Assembly (NCBI GenBank): GCA_904419525.1
Contig: CAJFRT010000001.1
Span: 90,518 to 154,517 of the forward strand
Length of the DNA stretch: 64,000 bases
Source: Candidatus Gallimonas merdae
GTDB lineage: Bacteria; Bacillota; Clostridia; Christensenellales; Borkfalkiaceae
Reading direction: 5' to 3'
A program made the translations under genes and the position numbers. The notes under the pieces are model-generated. The model was not told where the DNA came from. It was given only the letters and a program-made list of their open reading frames with translations, and searched no databases. How positions within the stretch are numbered: the first letter of the stretch is position 1; each line of letters starts with the position of its first letter. Positions 21,184 to 29,817 of the stretch are shown here, one piece after another.

Positions 21184-21607
21184 CGGCGCGGACATCGGGA
21201 TTCTGCACAGCGTCGAGGATCCGCGTATAGCAGGCGATCGCGTCTTTTTCTGCCCGGATATCCGCCGCGATCATCTGCGGGAGCGGCCTGGAATAGTCCA
21301 CATTGGATGCGGAATAGTAGGCCACCGGATAAGGCGGACACGCCGTAAATACGGGCGGCACGCCGAGTTTTACAAGCAGTGTACCGATCTTTTCGAGATG
21401 CCGCATCTCATCGACTGCAATTTTGATCAGAATTTTCGCCTGTTGTTCTTTCCCGCAGCCGCCCAACAATACCGACTGATAGACATATTGCAAAACGGCT
21501 GTCAGTTCTCCGTTCCGCCCCGCATAGGCCGGTGACAATGCGCGCAAAGCCTGCAAATCAACGCTTCTTTCCCCCATACCGCTCCCCCTTGACTGATTCA
21601 TTTCCAT
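21110..21607 (-). CDS. ferritin-like/rubrerythrin-family protein
   Basis: ELTAVLQYVYQSVLLG...DEMRHLEKIGTLL and RAEKDAIACYTRILD...REDEERHLAILKEL, duplicated ExxH-type motifs. Confidence 0.75.
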   Translation of the reverse strand: MEMNQSRGSGMGERSVDLQALRALSPAYAGRNGELTAVLQYVYQSVLLGGCGKEQQAKILIKIAVDEMRHLEKIGTLLVKLGVPPVFTACPPYPVAYYSASNVDYSRPLPQMIAADIRAEKDAIACYTRILDAVQNPDVRAVIEPIREDEERHLAILKELRSSLE

Positions 21608-21645
21608 CGTATGCAGAAAGAAGCCGGCCGGGTGCGCGCAATTGC

Positions 21646-21674
21646 TTGCAATTTTTATCCGGCTATGGTACAAT
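21646..21674 (+). promoter_or_regulatory. tRNA-Ser promoter TTGCAA-17-TACAAT
   Basis: ttgcaa tttttatccggctatgg tacaat. Confidence 0.6.
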
Positions 21675-21685
21675 ACATCGTACTT

Positions 21686-21773
21686 GGAAGGATGGCAGAG
21701 CGGTCGAATGCGGCGGTCTTGAAAACCGTTGAAGTGAAAGCTTCCGGGGGTTCGAATCCCTCTCCTTCCGCCA
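21686..21773 (+). tRNA. tRNA-Ser(TGA)
   Basis: GGAAGGATGGCAGAGCGG...CGGTCTTGAAAACCG...long variable arm...GGTTCGAATCC...CCTTCCG-CCA. Confidence 0.95.
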
Positions 21774-21774
21774 A

Positions 21775-21801
21775 AGCCCCGTTTCATCGGGGCTTTTTTT
21801 A
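21775..21801 (+). terminator. rho-independent terminator after tRNA-Ser
   Basis: agccccgtttcatcggggcttttttt. Confidence 0.8.
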
Positions 21802-21817
21802 TAAAACAAGGTAAAAG

Positions 21818-21847
21818 CCCGGGGCTGCGGATATCCGCAGCCCCGGG
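21818..21847. repeat. perfect 30-bp palindrome
   Basis: cccggggctgcggatatccgcagccccggg is its own reverse complement. Confidence 0.9.
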
Positions 21848-21900
21848 GTACAATTTTGAGCCACCCAATGGGCGGCTCAATTCCTCTTTTGTAAAAAATA

Positions 21901-22434
21901 TTATTTCAGCTTGGATACAAGCAGCGCAACACCGGCTACGACGCCACCGGACATCACAAAATATGCACCCGTCGCCGCAACAAAAGAAGTATTCGTGAGA
22001 TCGGAGATTCCGCCAAGGATATCGCCCCAGATCCCTCCCATACTTCCGCCGATGGACGAAAGATCATACTGCGCCGCATATGTCGCGGCAAAGGTAATCA
22101 CAAGCGCCGCAAACACGATGGTCGCAATCGCAAGAATGAGCTTGAAAAATCCTTTGAACTTGATCACGCCGAGTTTTCCGAGGATCACCAGCGCCGCCGC
22201 AATCACCGTGAATACAATGGAGATAATTGCAAAAGCCTGCACCGTTGCAAGCGGGAAGTCACTGCCTTCAGCGAGCCCCTCCTCAAACAGCCCCATTCCC
22301 GTGCTTCCGTCTGCAAGGTTCAGCTGGAAAAACGGAATGCAGATGCCGACGACCGCAAGTGCAAGACCTACCAAAGCCATCAGCATCATGAGCAGATCAA
22401 ATAAACCGATCTTGTTTGCCTTTTTCTTAGCCAT
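21901..22434 (-). CDS. hypothetical membrane protein, about four TM segments
   Basis: Hydrophobic pattern; MAKKKANKIGLFDLLMMLMALVGLALAVVGICIPFF. Confidence 0.65.
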   Translation of the reverse strand: MAKKKANKIGLFDLLMMLMALVGLALAVVGICIPFFQLNLADGSTGMGLFEEGLAEGSDFPLATVQAFAIISIVFTVIAAALVILGKLGVIKFKGFFKLILAIATIVFAALVITFAATYAAQYDLSSIGGSMGGIWGDILGGISDLTNTSFVAATGAYFVMSGGVVAGVALLVSKLK

Positions 22435-22546
22435 ATTCTTCTCCTTTTATCGGATTTTCTCTATTATACTATAAACTTCCGAAAAAGGGAATACTTTCTC
22501 CAAAATTTCTCCGAAAAAAATTTATTCCTTTACAAAGTGTACAATC

Positions 22547-23650
22547 TCAACGGGTAAGTTCGGCTTTCACCAAGTCGAGCGCGGACGCGATCGTATCATC
22601 CATATCATAATAGCGGTACTGCCCGAGACGGCCTCCGAACACCACCTTCCCCTCGTCCTCGGCAAGAACACGATATTGCTCATAAAGTCTGCCGTTTTTG
22701 GTATCATTGACGGGATAATAGGGTTCATCGCCCCGCTTCCATTCGGCAGAATATTCACGCGAAATGACGGTCTTCGGCTGAGTGCCGAATTCAAAATGCT
22801 TGTGTTCGATGATGCGCGTGAACGGAACGTCCGAATCGGTATAATTGACGACCGCATTCCCCTGATAATTGGGAATATCCAGTATCTCCGTCTCAAAACG
22901 CACTGAACGATATTCAAGGGCGCCAAAGCGATAGCGGTAATACGCATCAATGGGTCCGGTATAGATCACCCGACGCGCGAGCGCCAGATACCCCTCCCTG
23001 TCCTCAAGAAAATCGCTTTTGAGCTGAACATCGACATCGGCAAGCATTTTCGCGACAAATTTCGTATATCCGCCGACAGGGATCCCCTGATAGACGTCAT
23101 CAAAATAATTATTGTCGAATGTAAAACGGACGGGAAGACGGCGGATAATAAATGCGGGAAGATCCGCACATGCTCTGCCCCACTGTTTTTCCGTATAGCC
23201 CTTGATGAGCTTTTCGTAGATGGTCCTTCCGACAAGATTCAGAGCCTGTTCTTCCAGATTTTTCGGCTCGGCGACAAAGTTCTCCCCCCTCTCCGCATTG
23301 ATACGCTCCTCGGCCTGTGCAGGCGTGAACACATCGTTCCAAAGCTTGGTAAATGTATTCATGTTAAACGGAAGATTGTAAATTTCATTTTTATATCTTG
23401 CAATCGGCTGATTGACAAATGGGTGAAATTCAGCGAACCGGTTGACATATTCCCAGATTTTTTTGTCCGACGTATGAAAAATGTGCGCTCCGTAACGGTG
23501 AACATTGATCCCCCCGACACACTCCGTATAAACGTTCCCCCCGATATGGCCGCGCTTGTCAATGACAAGAACGCTTTTCCCTGCGCGGGACAGCTCATAA
23601 GCGCAGACCGCTCCATAAAGCCCACTTCCGACAATCAGATAATCGTACAT
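22547..23650 (-). CDS. glf: UDP-galactopyranose mutase
   Basis: YDYLIVGSGLYGAVCAYELSRAGKSVLVIDKRGHIGGNVYTE; NVHRYGAHIFHTSDKKIW. Confidence 0.95.
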   Translation of the reverse strand: MYDYLIVGSGLYGAVCAYELSRAGKSVLVIDKRGHIGGNVYTECVGGINVHRYGAHIFHTSDKKIWEYVNRFAEFHPFVNQPIARYKNEIYNLPFNMNTFTKLWNDVFTPAQAEERINAERGENFVAEPKNLEEQALNLVGRTIYEKLIKGYTEKQWGRACADLPAFIIRRLPVRFTFDNNYFDDVYQGIPVGGYTKFVAKMLADVDVQLKSDFLEDREGYLALARRVIYTGPIDAYYRYRFGALEYRSVRFETEILDIPNYQGNAVVNYTDSDVPFTRIIEHKHFEFGTQPKTVISREYSAEWKRGDEPYYPVNDTKNGRLYEQYRVLAEDEGKVVFGGRLGQYRYYDMDDTIASALDLVKAELTR

Positions 23651-23771
23651 ATTACATTCTCCTTTGCTTATCCGATATTGTACCAAATCATGCGCGTACT
23701 GTCAAGATACCATAAATGAATAAACAATCACATTCCTCGATAAAATTTCATAAAACGATTACAAAATATTT

Positions 23772-23808
23772 ATTTCACGGATACAAATCCTCAGTATAAT
23801 TGTGAAAT
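23772..23808 (+). promoter_or_regulatory. HtrA promoter region flanked by ATTTCAC...GTGAAAT inverted repeat
   Basis: atttcacggatacaaatcctcagtataattgtgaaat. Confidence 0.45.
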
Positions 23809-23843
23809 GTAGAAACGCTTGACAAACAGGAGGAACAAGCAGT

Positions 23844-25346
23844 ATGAAACGCATGGGCAAATGTCTTCTGATGACACTTGTCTCGGTAATTTTTATTTTT
23901 GCGCTTGTATTGAGCGGATGTGCGGCACAGACATCGGCCTATGTCACGTCCATTGCAAAGACAGGCTCGAACGGCGCAGAAGACATCTACACCATTACCT
24001 ATTCGGATGGAACGACCGACACTTTCACCGTGACGAACGGAACCGACGGCACGGACGGAAAAGATGCCGATATCTCCAACATTTACGAAGCATACAAAGA
24101 ACAGACAGGCAATTCCGATCTTTCCTTTGAGGATTTCCTGACGCAATATCTGACCCTGAACACCGATATGTCGTCCGCCATCAACAGCAGTCTGCGGTCG
24201 GTAGCCAAAATCTATGCGGAATTTGTCGAAACAGAGACCGTGATTACGGGCGGAAGCATGCTCAGGCCGGAATATGGCACAAGGTCCGGCATTTCGGTTT
24301 CAACGGGCGCCGCAGTCATTTACAGCATGGATACTTCGGAGGACGGTTACACGTACTTTGTCACGGACTACCATGTGATCTACAATAACGACGCAGACGC
24401 CTCTCTGAATAACGAAGACGGAACCAAGATCGCCCGTAATCTCCATGCATATCTATACGGGAGCGAGGGTTCCCCTTCCGCAGTCGACGAAAACGGCGAC
24501 GGGTATGCAGACACGGACGACAACGGCTATACGATTTACGACTACGGCGACTATGCCATTGATCTGGAATATGTGGGCAGCACGATCACCTATGACATTG
24601 CCGTTCTGCGCGCCAAAACATCAGATGTCTTGGCACGCAATGAAGATGCGCAGCCGGTAAAACTGGCCGATGAATATCACGTGGGCGAAACGGCGATTGC
24701 GATCGGCAATCCCGAAGGCGACGGATTGAGCGTGACCCAGGGAGTCATCAGCACAGAAAGCGAATACATCACCCTGAGCATCGACGATACACCGCGTTCC
24801 TATCGTTCTATCCGTATCGATACAGCACTCTACAGCGGAAACTCCGGCGGCGGACTTTTCAATAAGTCGGGAGAGCTGATCGGCATTACCAATGCGGGCA
24901 ACTCAACCGATCAGAATATCAATTATGCCGTTCCGCTCGAAATCGTCACGGGTACGGTAGACAGCATTATTTACTATGGCAATGACGGCAATGCAGACAC
25001 AAACGGCGTATACCGACTGTTGTTTGGCGTCAACGTCAATACGGAAAATTCAAAATACGTCTATGATGCTGCAAGCGGCTACGGCAATATATCGGAAGAT
25101 GTTATGATCGCTTCCGTCAACTCCGGATCGCTGGCGGAAAAACTGGGACTCCGGCAGGATGACAGGATCGCAGCCGTCATCATCAACGGCACGACGCACA
25201 CGATCGACCGCTCTTTCGATATCGAAAATCTCGCCCTCACCATCCGCGCAAACGACATCATACAGATCGTCTATGAACGCGGCGACGAACAGTTGCTGAC
25301 AGAATCCTTTACCGCATCGTTTTCCGATCTTACAGCCGTCGCATAA
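23844..25346 (+). CDS. HtrA/DegP-like trypsin-family serine protease with PDZ domain, lipoprotein signal
   Basis: VLSGCAAQ lipobox; VTDYHVIYN, YDIAVLRAK, DTALYSGNSGGGLFNKSGELIGI; C-terminal PDZ. Confidence 0.9.
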   Translation: MKRMGKCLLMTLVSVIFIFALVLSGCAAQTSAYVTSIAKTGSNGAEDIYTITYSDGTTDTFTVTNGTDGTDGKDADISNIYEAYKEQTGNSDLSFEDFLTQYLTLNTDMSSAINSSLRSVAKIYAEFVETETVITGGSMLRPEYGTRSGISVSTGAAVIYSMDTSEDGYTYFVTDYHVIYNNDADASLNNEDGTKIARNLHAYLYGSEGSPSAVDENGDGYADTDDNGYTIYDYGDYAIDLEYVGSTITYDIAVLRAKTSDVLARNEDAQPVKLADEYHVGETAIAIGNPEGDGLSVTQGVISTESEYITLSIDDTPRSYRSIRIDTALYSGNSGGGLFNKSGELIGITNAGNSTDQNINYAVPLEIVTGTVDSIIYYGNDGNADTNGVYRLLFGVNVNTENSKYVYDAASGYGNISEDVMIASVNSGSLAEKLGLRQDDRIAAVIINGTTHTIDRSFDIENLALTIRANDIIQIVYERGDEQLLTESFTASFSDLTAVA

Positions 25347-25381
25347 AAAATATCCCCGCATGAAAGCGGGGATATTTTTTT
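25346..25381. terminator. bidirectional hairpin terminator
   Basis: aaaaaatatccccgcatgaaagcggggatatttttttg. Confidence 0.8.
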
Positions 25382-25420
25382 GTCCGGGATCATCGCGCCA
25401 ATTCCCGATCTATCGCATGA

Positions 25421-26446
25421 TTACAGTTCATAGTGAAGAGGATAGGAAAGATATTTGATCTCATCCAACTCGTCCGCCGTCACATATCCCGCCGGAGCAT
25501 TCAGAAGAGACGGGATCCGGTTGACAATGGTCGCGCAGGTGTGCTCGACGGTCGCGGGCTTGACGACATGGAACTCCGTGTTCGGCTCGCCCGTGATCCA
25601 CCAGTCGCACATATCGCCGTCGTCCGGGCCGTACACCTTGCCGATGGTCTCTTCCTCCACGACAATGCCCTGATAGGTCTCGATCGTGACGACTGCGGAC
25701 ATGCCGATGCACCTGCCCGCCTTGATCGTCTTGCCGAGCGTTGCGCTGTACATATCCTTGTCCACCGTATAGGGAACATTTTCCTGCCTGATCGACTTGA
25801 CTGTCAGTCCGAGTTTATTGCAGATGGCCTCCGCCGCATTCCAGGCATAGGAAGGCACAACCTCGGTGGGATGCGCCAGTTCCTTTTCAAACTCCTTGAC
25901 CGTGAGATCGCAACCGTGCGCCTTGGCAAGCGCAAGCCCGTAGTCCTCTACGTTATAACTGTAAGCGCCCTTAATCTTTTTGATGTCCGCACAGCCGCCT
26001 GCGACCATGGCAACCATATTGATCCAGAAGATATCCTGCATGCCGCTGCCCGTCACCGTGCAGTTATGTTCTTTGGCGAGCGCATCGATTTTGTTTGTAA
26101 GCGTCGCCGCCGTCGTCCAGGGATAAATGGCTTCCTCGCACGTGGTGATCACATTGACCCCGCGCAGCACGCATTTTTCGACCGCTTCATAGATATCTCC
26201 CACAAAGCTGAACAGCGTGACGATGGCAATGTCTGCATCGCACTCGTCAAGCACCTTGTCCGCGTCATTCGAGATCACAACGCCCGTCTTGACGCCGAGC
26301 TCCGCATAGTCCCCCACGTCCATGCCAAGGATTGCGGGATTGACGTCGATCGCTCCGACGATCTCCGCACCCTTCTCATGCAGATAGCGCAAAATGTATT
26401 TGCTCATTTTGCCACATCCGTACTGCACCACTCTGATCCGTTTCAT
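25421..26446 (-). CDS. DapB-fold NAD(P)-dependent dehydrogenase, 2,4-diaminopentanoate dehydrogenase-like
   Basis: [33 protein letters not shown] Rossmann start; [18 protein letters not shown]. Confidence 0.7.
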   Translation of the reverse strand: MKRIRVVQYGCGKMSKYILRYLHEKGAEIVGAIDVNPAILGMDVGDYAELGVKTGVVISNDADKVLDECDADIAIVTLFSFVGDIYEAVEKCVLRGVNVITTCEEAIYPWTTAATLTNKIDALAKEHNCTVTGSGMQDIFWINMVAMVAGGCADIKKIKGAYSYNVEDYGLALAKAHGCDLTVKEFEKELAHPTEVVPSYAWNAAEAICNKLGLTVKSIRQENVPYTVDKDMYSATLGKTIKAGRCIGMSAVVTIETYQGIVVEEETIGKVYGPDDGDMCDWWITGEPNTEFHVVKPATVEHTCATIVNRIPSLLNAPAGYVTADELDEIKYLSYPLHYEL

Positions 26447-26566
26447 AACAACACCCCTTATCTTTTATTGAATCAGGTATTTCCCCGACTCACCCAAATT
26501 ATACCAGCTGCAACTGCTTTCGTCAATGGGGGTTTTACGAAAATCCTGTAAAAACAGGCAAAATCT

Positions 26567-27622
26567 TCACGCAAAATAATGCAGAACGAGCGCCAAGGCT
26601 ATCCCCGCCGCAACGGAAACAATGTAACAGATGATATCCTGCTTTTTCAGGCGGAAGGAACGGCGGTAGGCGAAATAGAGCGCCGCACCGAAGACCGCAA
26701 CAAGGACATACATGATGATCTCATTGCCGATCAGTCTGTCCGCTGCACCAAAGAGCAAGACTGTATAGACCGGAATGAGCACGCGGTAGCCAAACCATGA
26801 ACCGGATATCTGTCCTGCATTCTCCGCCTTGTCCCGGTCCGCACACAGAAACAGGCCGATGTATGCCCCCACGCCCTCAAGAACGGCAAGCGGAACGACG
26901 AACCAAAGGGAAAATTCAGAAAACTCACCGAGCACGCTCCTGCAGACAAGAGCGTCGAAAATCCCCGAAATATATCCGAGCGGACTGTACGGGAAGAAAA
27001 ACGCCGCGACATCGAAGCCGCTGTAATAATTGAGGTATGCGGGCAGATCCGGATTCCAGCCAAGCGTAAAGCGCAGGCCGGAAAAACATACCAGCACGGC
27101 GAGCGGAAGGACGCACGCCCAGAGCAGCAGGAACACAAGGCCGTCCGCAACGGTATTGGCGCGGGAAAACAGGAAAGAACATACGCCGAACAGCCCGACG
27201 CCGAGGGGCAGAGAAAGAACCCAGAAAGAAAGATAATGCACGAACAGAAAGCGCGTCTCCTGCATGGCGACGCAGGCGACACCCAGCCAGTAGGCAAGCG
27301 TGTAGGGAACAAATACAAGCACAAGACCGCCCAAAACCCTGACCAGCACGAGCTTTTTCCGTCCGATGGGCAGCGAATACCATAAGTCCGCACTGCGCGT
27401 TTTCATGCGGTACGAAAACTGCATGACGGGCACAAGCGTACATAAAACACAGAGTATCGCCGCAAATACCCCGATACAGGAATCCGCCAGCTCCCCCGTT
27501 CCCTGTCCGTAGCTCAGCCTCGCCGTGAACGTATAGACGGCGGAAATACAGACTGCGACCGCGCAAAAAATAACAAGCGGCAGCAGGTTGCGCTTCCATT
27601 CATAGACAAACGCTCGTTTCAT
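26567..27622 (-). CDS. ABC transporter permease (ABC-2 type)
   Basis: Multiple TM segments; overlaps the ATPase gene by 4 bp. Confidence 0.8.
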   Translation of the reverse strand: MKRAFVYEWKRNLLPLVIFCAVAVCISAVYTFTARLSYGQGTGELADSCIGVFAAILCVLCTLVPVMQFSYRMKTRSADLWYSLPIGRKKLVLVRVLGGLVLVFVPYTLAYWLGVACVAMQETRFLFVHYLSFWVLSLPLGVGLFGVCSFLFSRANTVADGLVFLLLWACVLPLAVLVCFSGLRFTLGWNPDLPAYLNYYSGFDVAAFFFPYSPLGYISGIFDALVCRSVLGEFSEFSLWFVVPLAVLEGVGAYIGLFLCADRDKAENAGQISGSWFGYRVLIPVYTVLLFGAADRLIGNEIIMYVLVAVFGAALYFAYRRSFRLKKQDIICYIVSVAAGIALALVLHYFA

Positions 27623-28497
27623 TTCAGATACCCCCTGCTGCGCACTTCGCACAGGAAAAGTTCTTCAAAATCGACTTTGATCTCCTCGATAAAGAGCGGC
27701 GAAAGCGCCTCCAGCTCTTTGAGAACGGTTTCCCGATCGCCTCGGACGATCAGTTTTGCAACTCTGCCCGTAGCTTCAAACGAGATACAATCGAACGGGA
27801 TATCCCCGCGCCTGACTTCATGCGAAAGCGCGATCTGAAACTTGTGCACTTTCTCAAGCGCTTCCCCGATCTCCCCTGCGTCGGCGACCGCGCCGCCGTC
27901 AAGGAGCGCAAATCCGGAACAGATGTCCTCCAGTTCGCGCAGGGAATGACTGGAGATCAGAACGGTGCTTCCCCGCTCCTCCACCAGTTCAATGAGCCCG
28001 CGCTTGAGTTCCAGGCGCGCAAGCGGATCAAGCCCGTCAAACGCCTCATCCAGCAGCAGATAGCGCGGACGGCAGGCAAGCGCAAGCGTTACAAAGGCCT
28101 GCCGCTTCATTCCCTTGGAAAAATTGCGGATCGGAATGCGCCGTTCGACATGGAAAATGTCCGCATAGCGGGCAAACGCTTCCCGATCGAAGTCGTAAAA
28201 CGTTGCATAGAGCGCAGCAAGCTTTTCCACCGTGGTCCCCGTGGCATAAAACGGATCATCGGGAAGAAAAAACATCTCCCGCTTGATGCGCTCGTTGCCG
28301 GATACGCTCGCTCCGTCGATCAGGATCGCCCCGCAATCGGGGCGGAGCACGTCTGCGATCAGTCTCAGAAGCGTGGACTTTCCCGCGCCGTTGATCCCGA
28401 TCAGCCCGAACAAAGTACCGTCCGGGACTCTGAGACTGACATTTTCCAGAACCGTTCTGGTTCCGTACGATTTTTTCAGTCCGCTGATCTCAATCAT
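27619..28497 (-). CDS. ABC transporter ATP-binding protein
   Basis: GINGAGKSTLLRLIADVL, FSKGMKRQAFVTLALACRPRYLLLDEAFDGLDP. Confidence 0.93.
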   Translation of the reverse strand: MIEISGLKKSYGTRTVLENVSLRVPDGTLFGLIGINGAGKSTLLRLIADVLRPDCGAILIDGASVSGNERIKREMFFLPDDPFYATGTTVEKLAALYATFYDFDREAFARYADIFHVERRIPIRNFSKGMKRQAFVTLALACRPRYLLLDEAFDGLDPLARLELKRGLIELVEERGSTVLISSHSLRELEDICSGFALLDGGAVADAGEIGEALEKVHKFQIALSHEVRRGDIPFDCISFEATGRVAKLIVRGDRETVLKELEALSPLFIEEIKVDFEELFLCEVRSRGYLK

Positions 28498-28855
28498 TCT
28501 TTCCTCCTGTAACGCTTTCGCCGTACACCTCTTCGATGACCGCGAGCGCATCTTCCTTTTTCAGCCCTGCCGCCCTGAGCGCTCTGATGCGAACGCGGGC
28601 CTCCTGTACGGCGTCTGCGTCCGGCGGCGCACATACAAAGGCCCCTTTCTTGGGGAAAGTCCGTACAAAGCCGCGGCGCTCGAGTTCGGCATAGGCGCGC
28701 TCCACCGTGTTGGGATTGACCCCGAGCTGCATGGCAAGCGTGCGCACACTGGGAAGTTTCTCTCCCTCCCGAAGGGCACCCAACCGGATATACCGCTCAT
28801 ATTCGGCGGCAATCTCCTCAAAAATACTTTGTTTTCCGCTCAGACGGACTTCCAT
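28490..28855 (-). CDS. GntR/YtrA-family transcriptional regulator
   Basis: IRLGALREGEKLPSVRTLAMQLGVNPNTVERAYAELERRGFV. Confidence 0.92.
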   Translation of the reverse strand: MEVRLSGKQSIFEEIAAEYERYIRLGALREGEKLPSVRTLAMQLGVNPNTVERAYAELERRGFVRTFPKKGAFVCAPPDADAVQEARVRIRALRAAGLKKEDALAVIEEVYGESVTGGKND

Positions 28856-28880
28856 GCTTTTTCCTTTTCTACCTGACAAC

Positions 28881-28908
28881 CTGTATGAACTGTCTGTATT
28901 ATCTGTAT
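28881..28908 (-). promoter_or_regulatory. three ATACAG direct repeats, candidate GntR operator
   Basis: ctgtat at 28881, 28894, 28903 (13 and 9 bp apart). Confidence 0.4.
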
Positions 28909-28968
28909 TAAATATATCACCGATCGTTTCGGCTGTCAACCCTTTGGGAAAAAATTCCTTTGTATTTT

Positions 28969-28997
28969 TTGACATGTCGTTTCTGCCATGCTATAAT
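28969..28997 (+). promoter_or_regulatory. ogt promoter TTGACA-17-TATAAT
   Basis: ttgaca tgtcgtttctgccatgc tataat. Confidence 0.75.
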
Positions 28998-29017
28998 CAG
29001 GAAAACAGGAGGCAGCG

Positions 29018-29551
29018 ATGAATTTTTTTACCCATATCCTTTCCCCGCTCGGCGGCATCACGCTTGCCGGCGACGAAAAAGCGCTGACGGGGCTTTGGTT
29101 CGACGGTCAGAAATATTTTCCGGAACAGCTTTCCGGCGAAGAAAGAGAGACGCCCGTTTTCAGAAAGGTTTCGGATTGGCTGGACCAATATTTTGCCGGG
29201 AAAAATCCGGCAACGGAAATCCCCATTCATGTCTGCGGGTCACAATTCCGCCGGAACGTATGGGGAATTTTGCAGCAAATCCCTTACGGAACGACCACTA
29301 CTTACGGGCAGATCGCAAAACAACTCGCCGCCCGGACCGGGAAGAACGTATCCGCACAGGCTGTGGGCGGAGCCGTCGGTCACAATCCCGTCTCTCTGAT
29401 CATTCCGTGTCACCGCGTCGTAGGTTCCGACGGGAGCCTGACGGGTTATGCGGGCGGCATCGAAAAAAAGTATGCCCTTCTGAAGCTGGAGGGAGTGGAC
29501 CTGAGCGCTTTTTCCCTCCCCTGCGAAGATTCGGAAAAAAAGATAAAATAA
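29018..29551 (+). CDS. ogt: methylated-DNA--[protein]-cysteine S-methyltransferase
   Basis: VGHNPVSLIIPCHRVVGSDGSLTGYAGGIEKKYALLKLE. Confidence 0.95.
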   Translation: MNFFTHILSPLGGITLAGDEKALTGLWFDGQKYFPEQLSGEERETPVFRKVSDWLDQYFAGKNPATEIPIHVCGSQFRRNVWGILQQIPYGTTTTYGQIAKQLAARTGKNVSAQAVGGAVGHNPVSLIIPCHRVVGSDGSLTGYAGGIEKKYALLKLEGVDLSAFSLPCEDSEKKIK

Positions 29552-29611
29552 AACATTGACGGTACATTTTCAAAAAATTTTATTTCTTTGAAAAAAAGTG
29601 CGTTCCAACTG

Positions 29612-29640
29612 TTGACAAAATAAAACGTATCCTATATAAT
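29612..29640 (+). promoter_or_regulatory. fully consensus sigma-A promoter TTGACA-17-TATAAT
   Basis: ttgaca aaataaaacgtatccta tataat. Confidence 0.85.
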
Positions 29641-29777
29641 CCCCTCTGTTCATGGGGATATCGCAACCCGTGAGCAGAAAAATTTCGGCTTATCGGAGAA
29701 CTTGCGGCCGCAGCCGCAACGGTTGAGAAAGATACGGGTGCGCCCGATTGTTGCAAAACGATCGGGCGCACCTTTTT
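29641..29777 (+). ncRNA. structured leader with mutually exclusive pairing and intrinsic terminator (riboswitch/attenuator candidate)
   Basis: ACCCGT 29666-29671 complementary to ACGGGT 29734-29739, which overlaps the terminator 5' arm; hairpin TTGCGGC-CGCA-GCCGCAA 29702-29719. Confidence 0.55.
29737..29777 (+). terminator. 12-bp stem intrinsic terminator in leader
   Basis: GGTGCGCCCGAT...ATCGGGCGCACC TTTTT. Confidence 0.9.
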
Positions 29778-29817
29778 CTGTTCTCTGAAAAAACGAAAAA
29801 TAAAAAAAGGAGTATCT

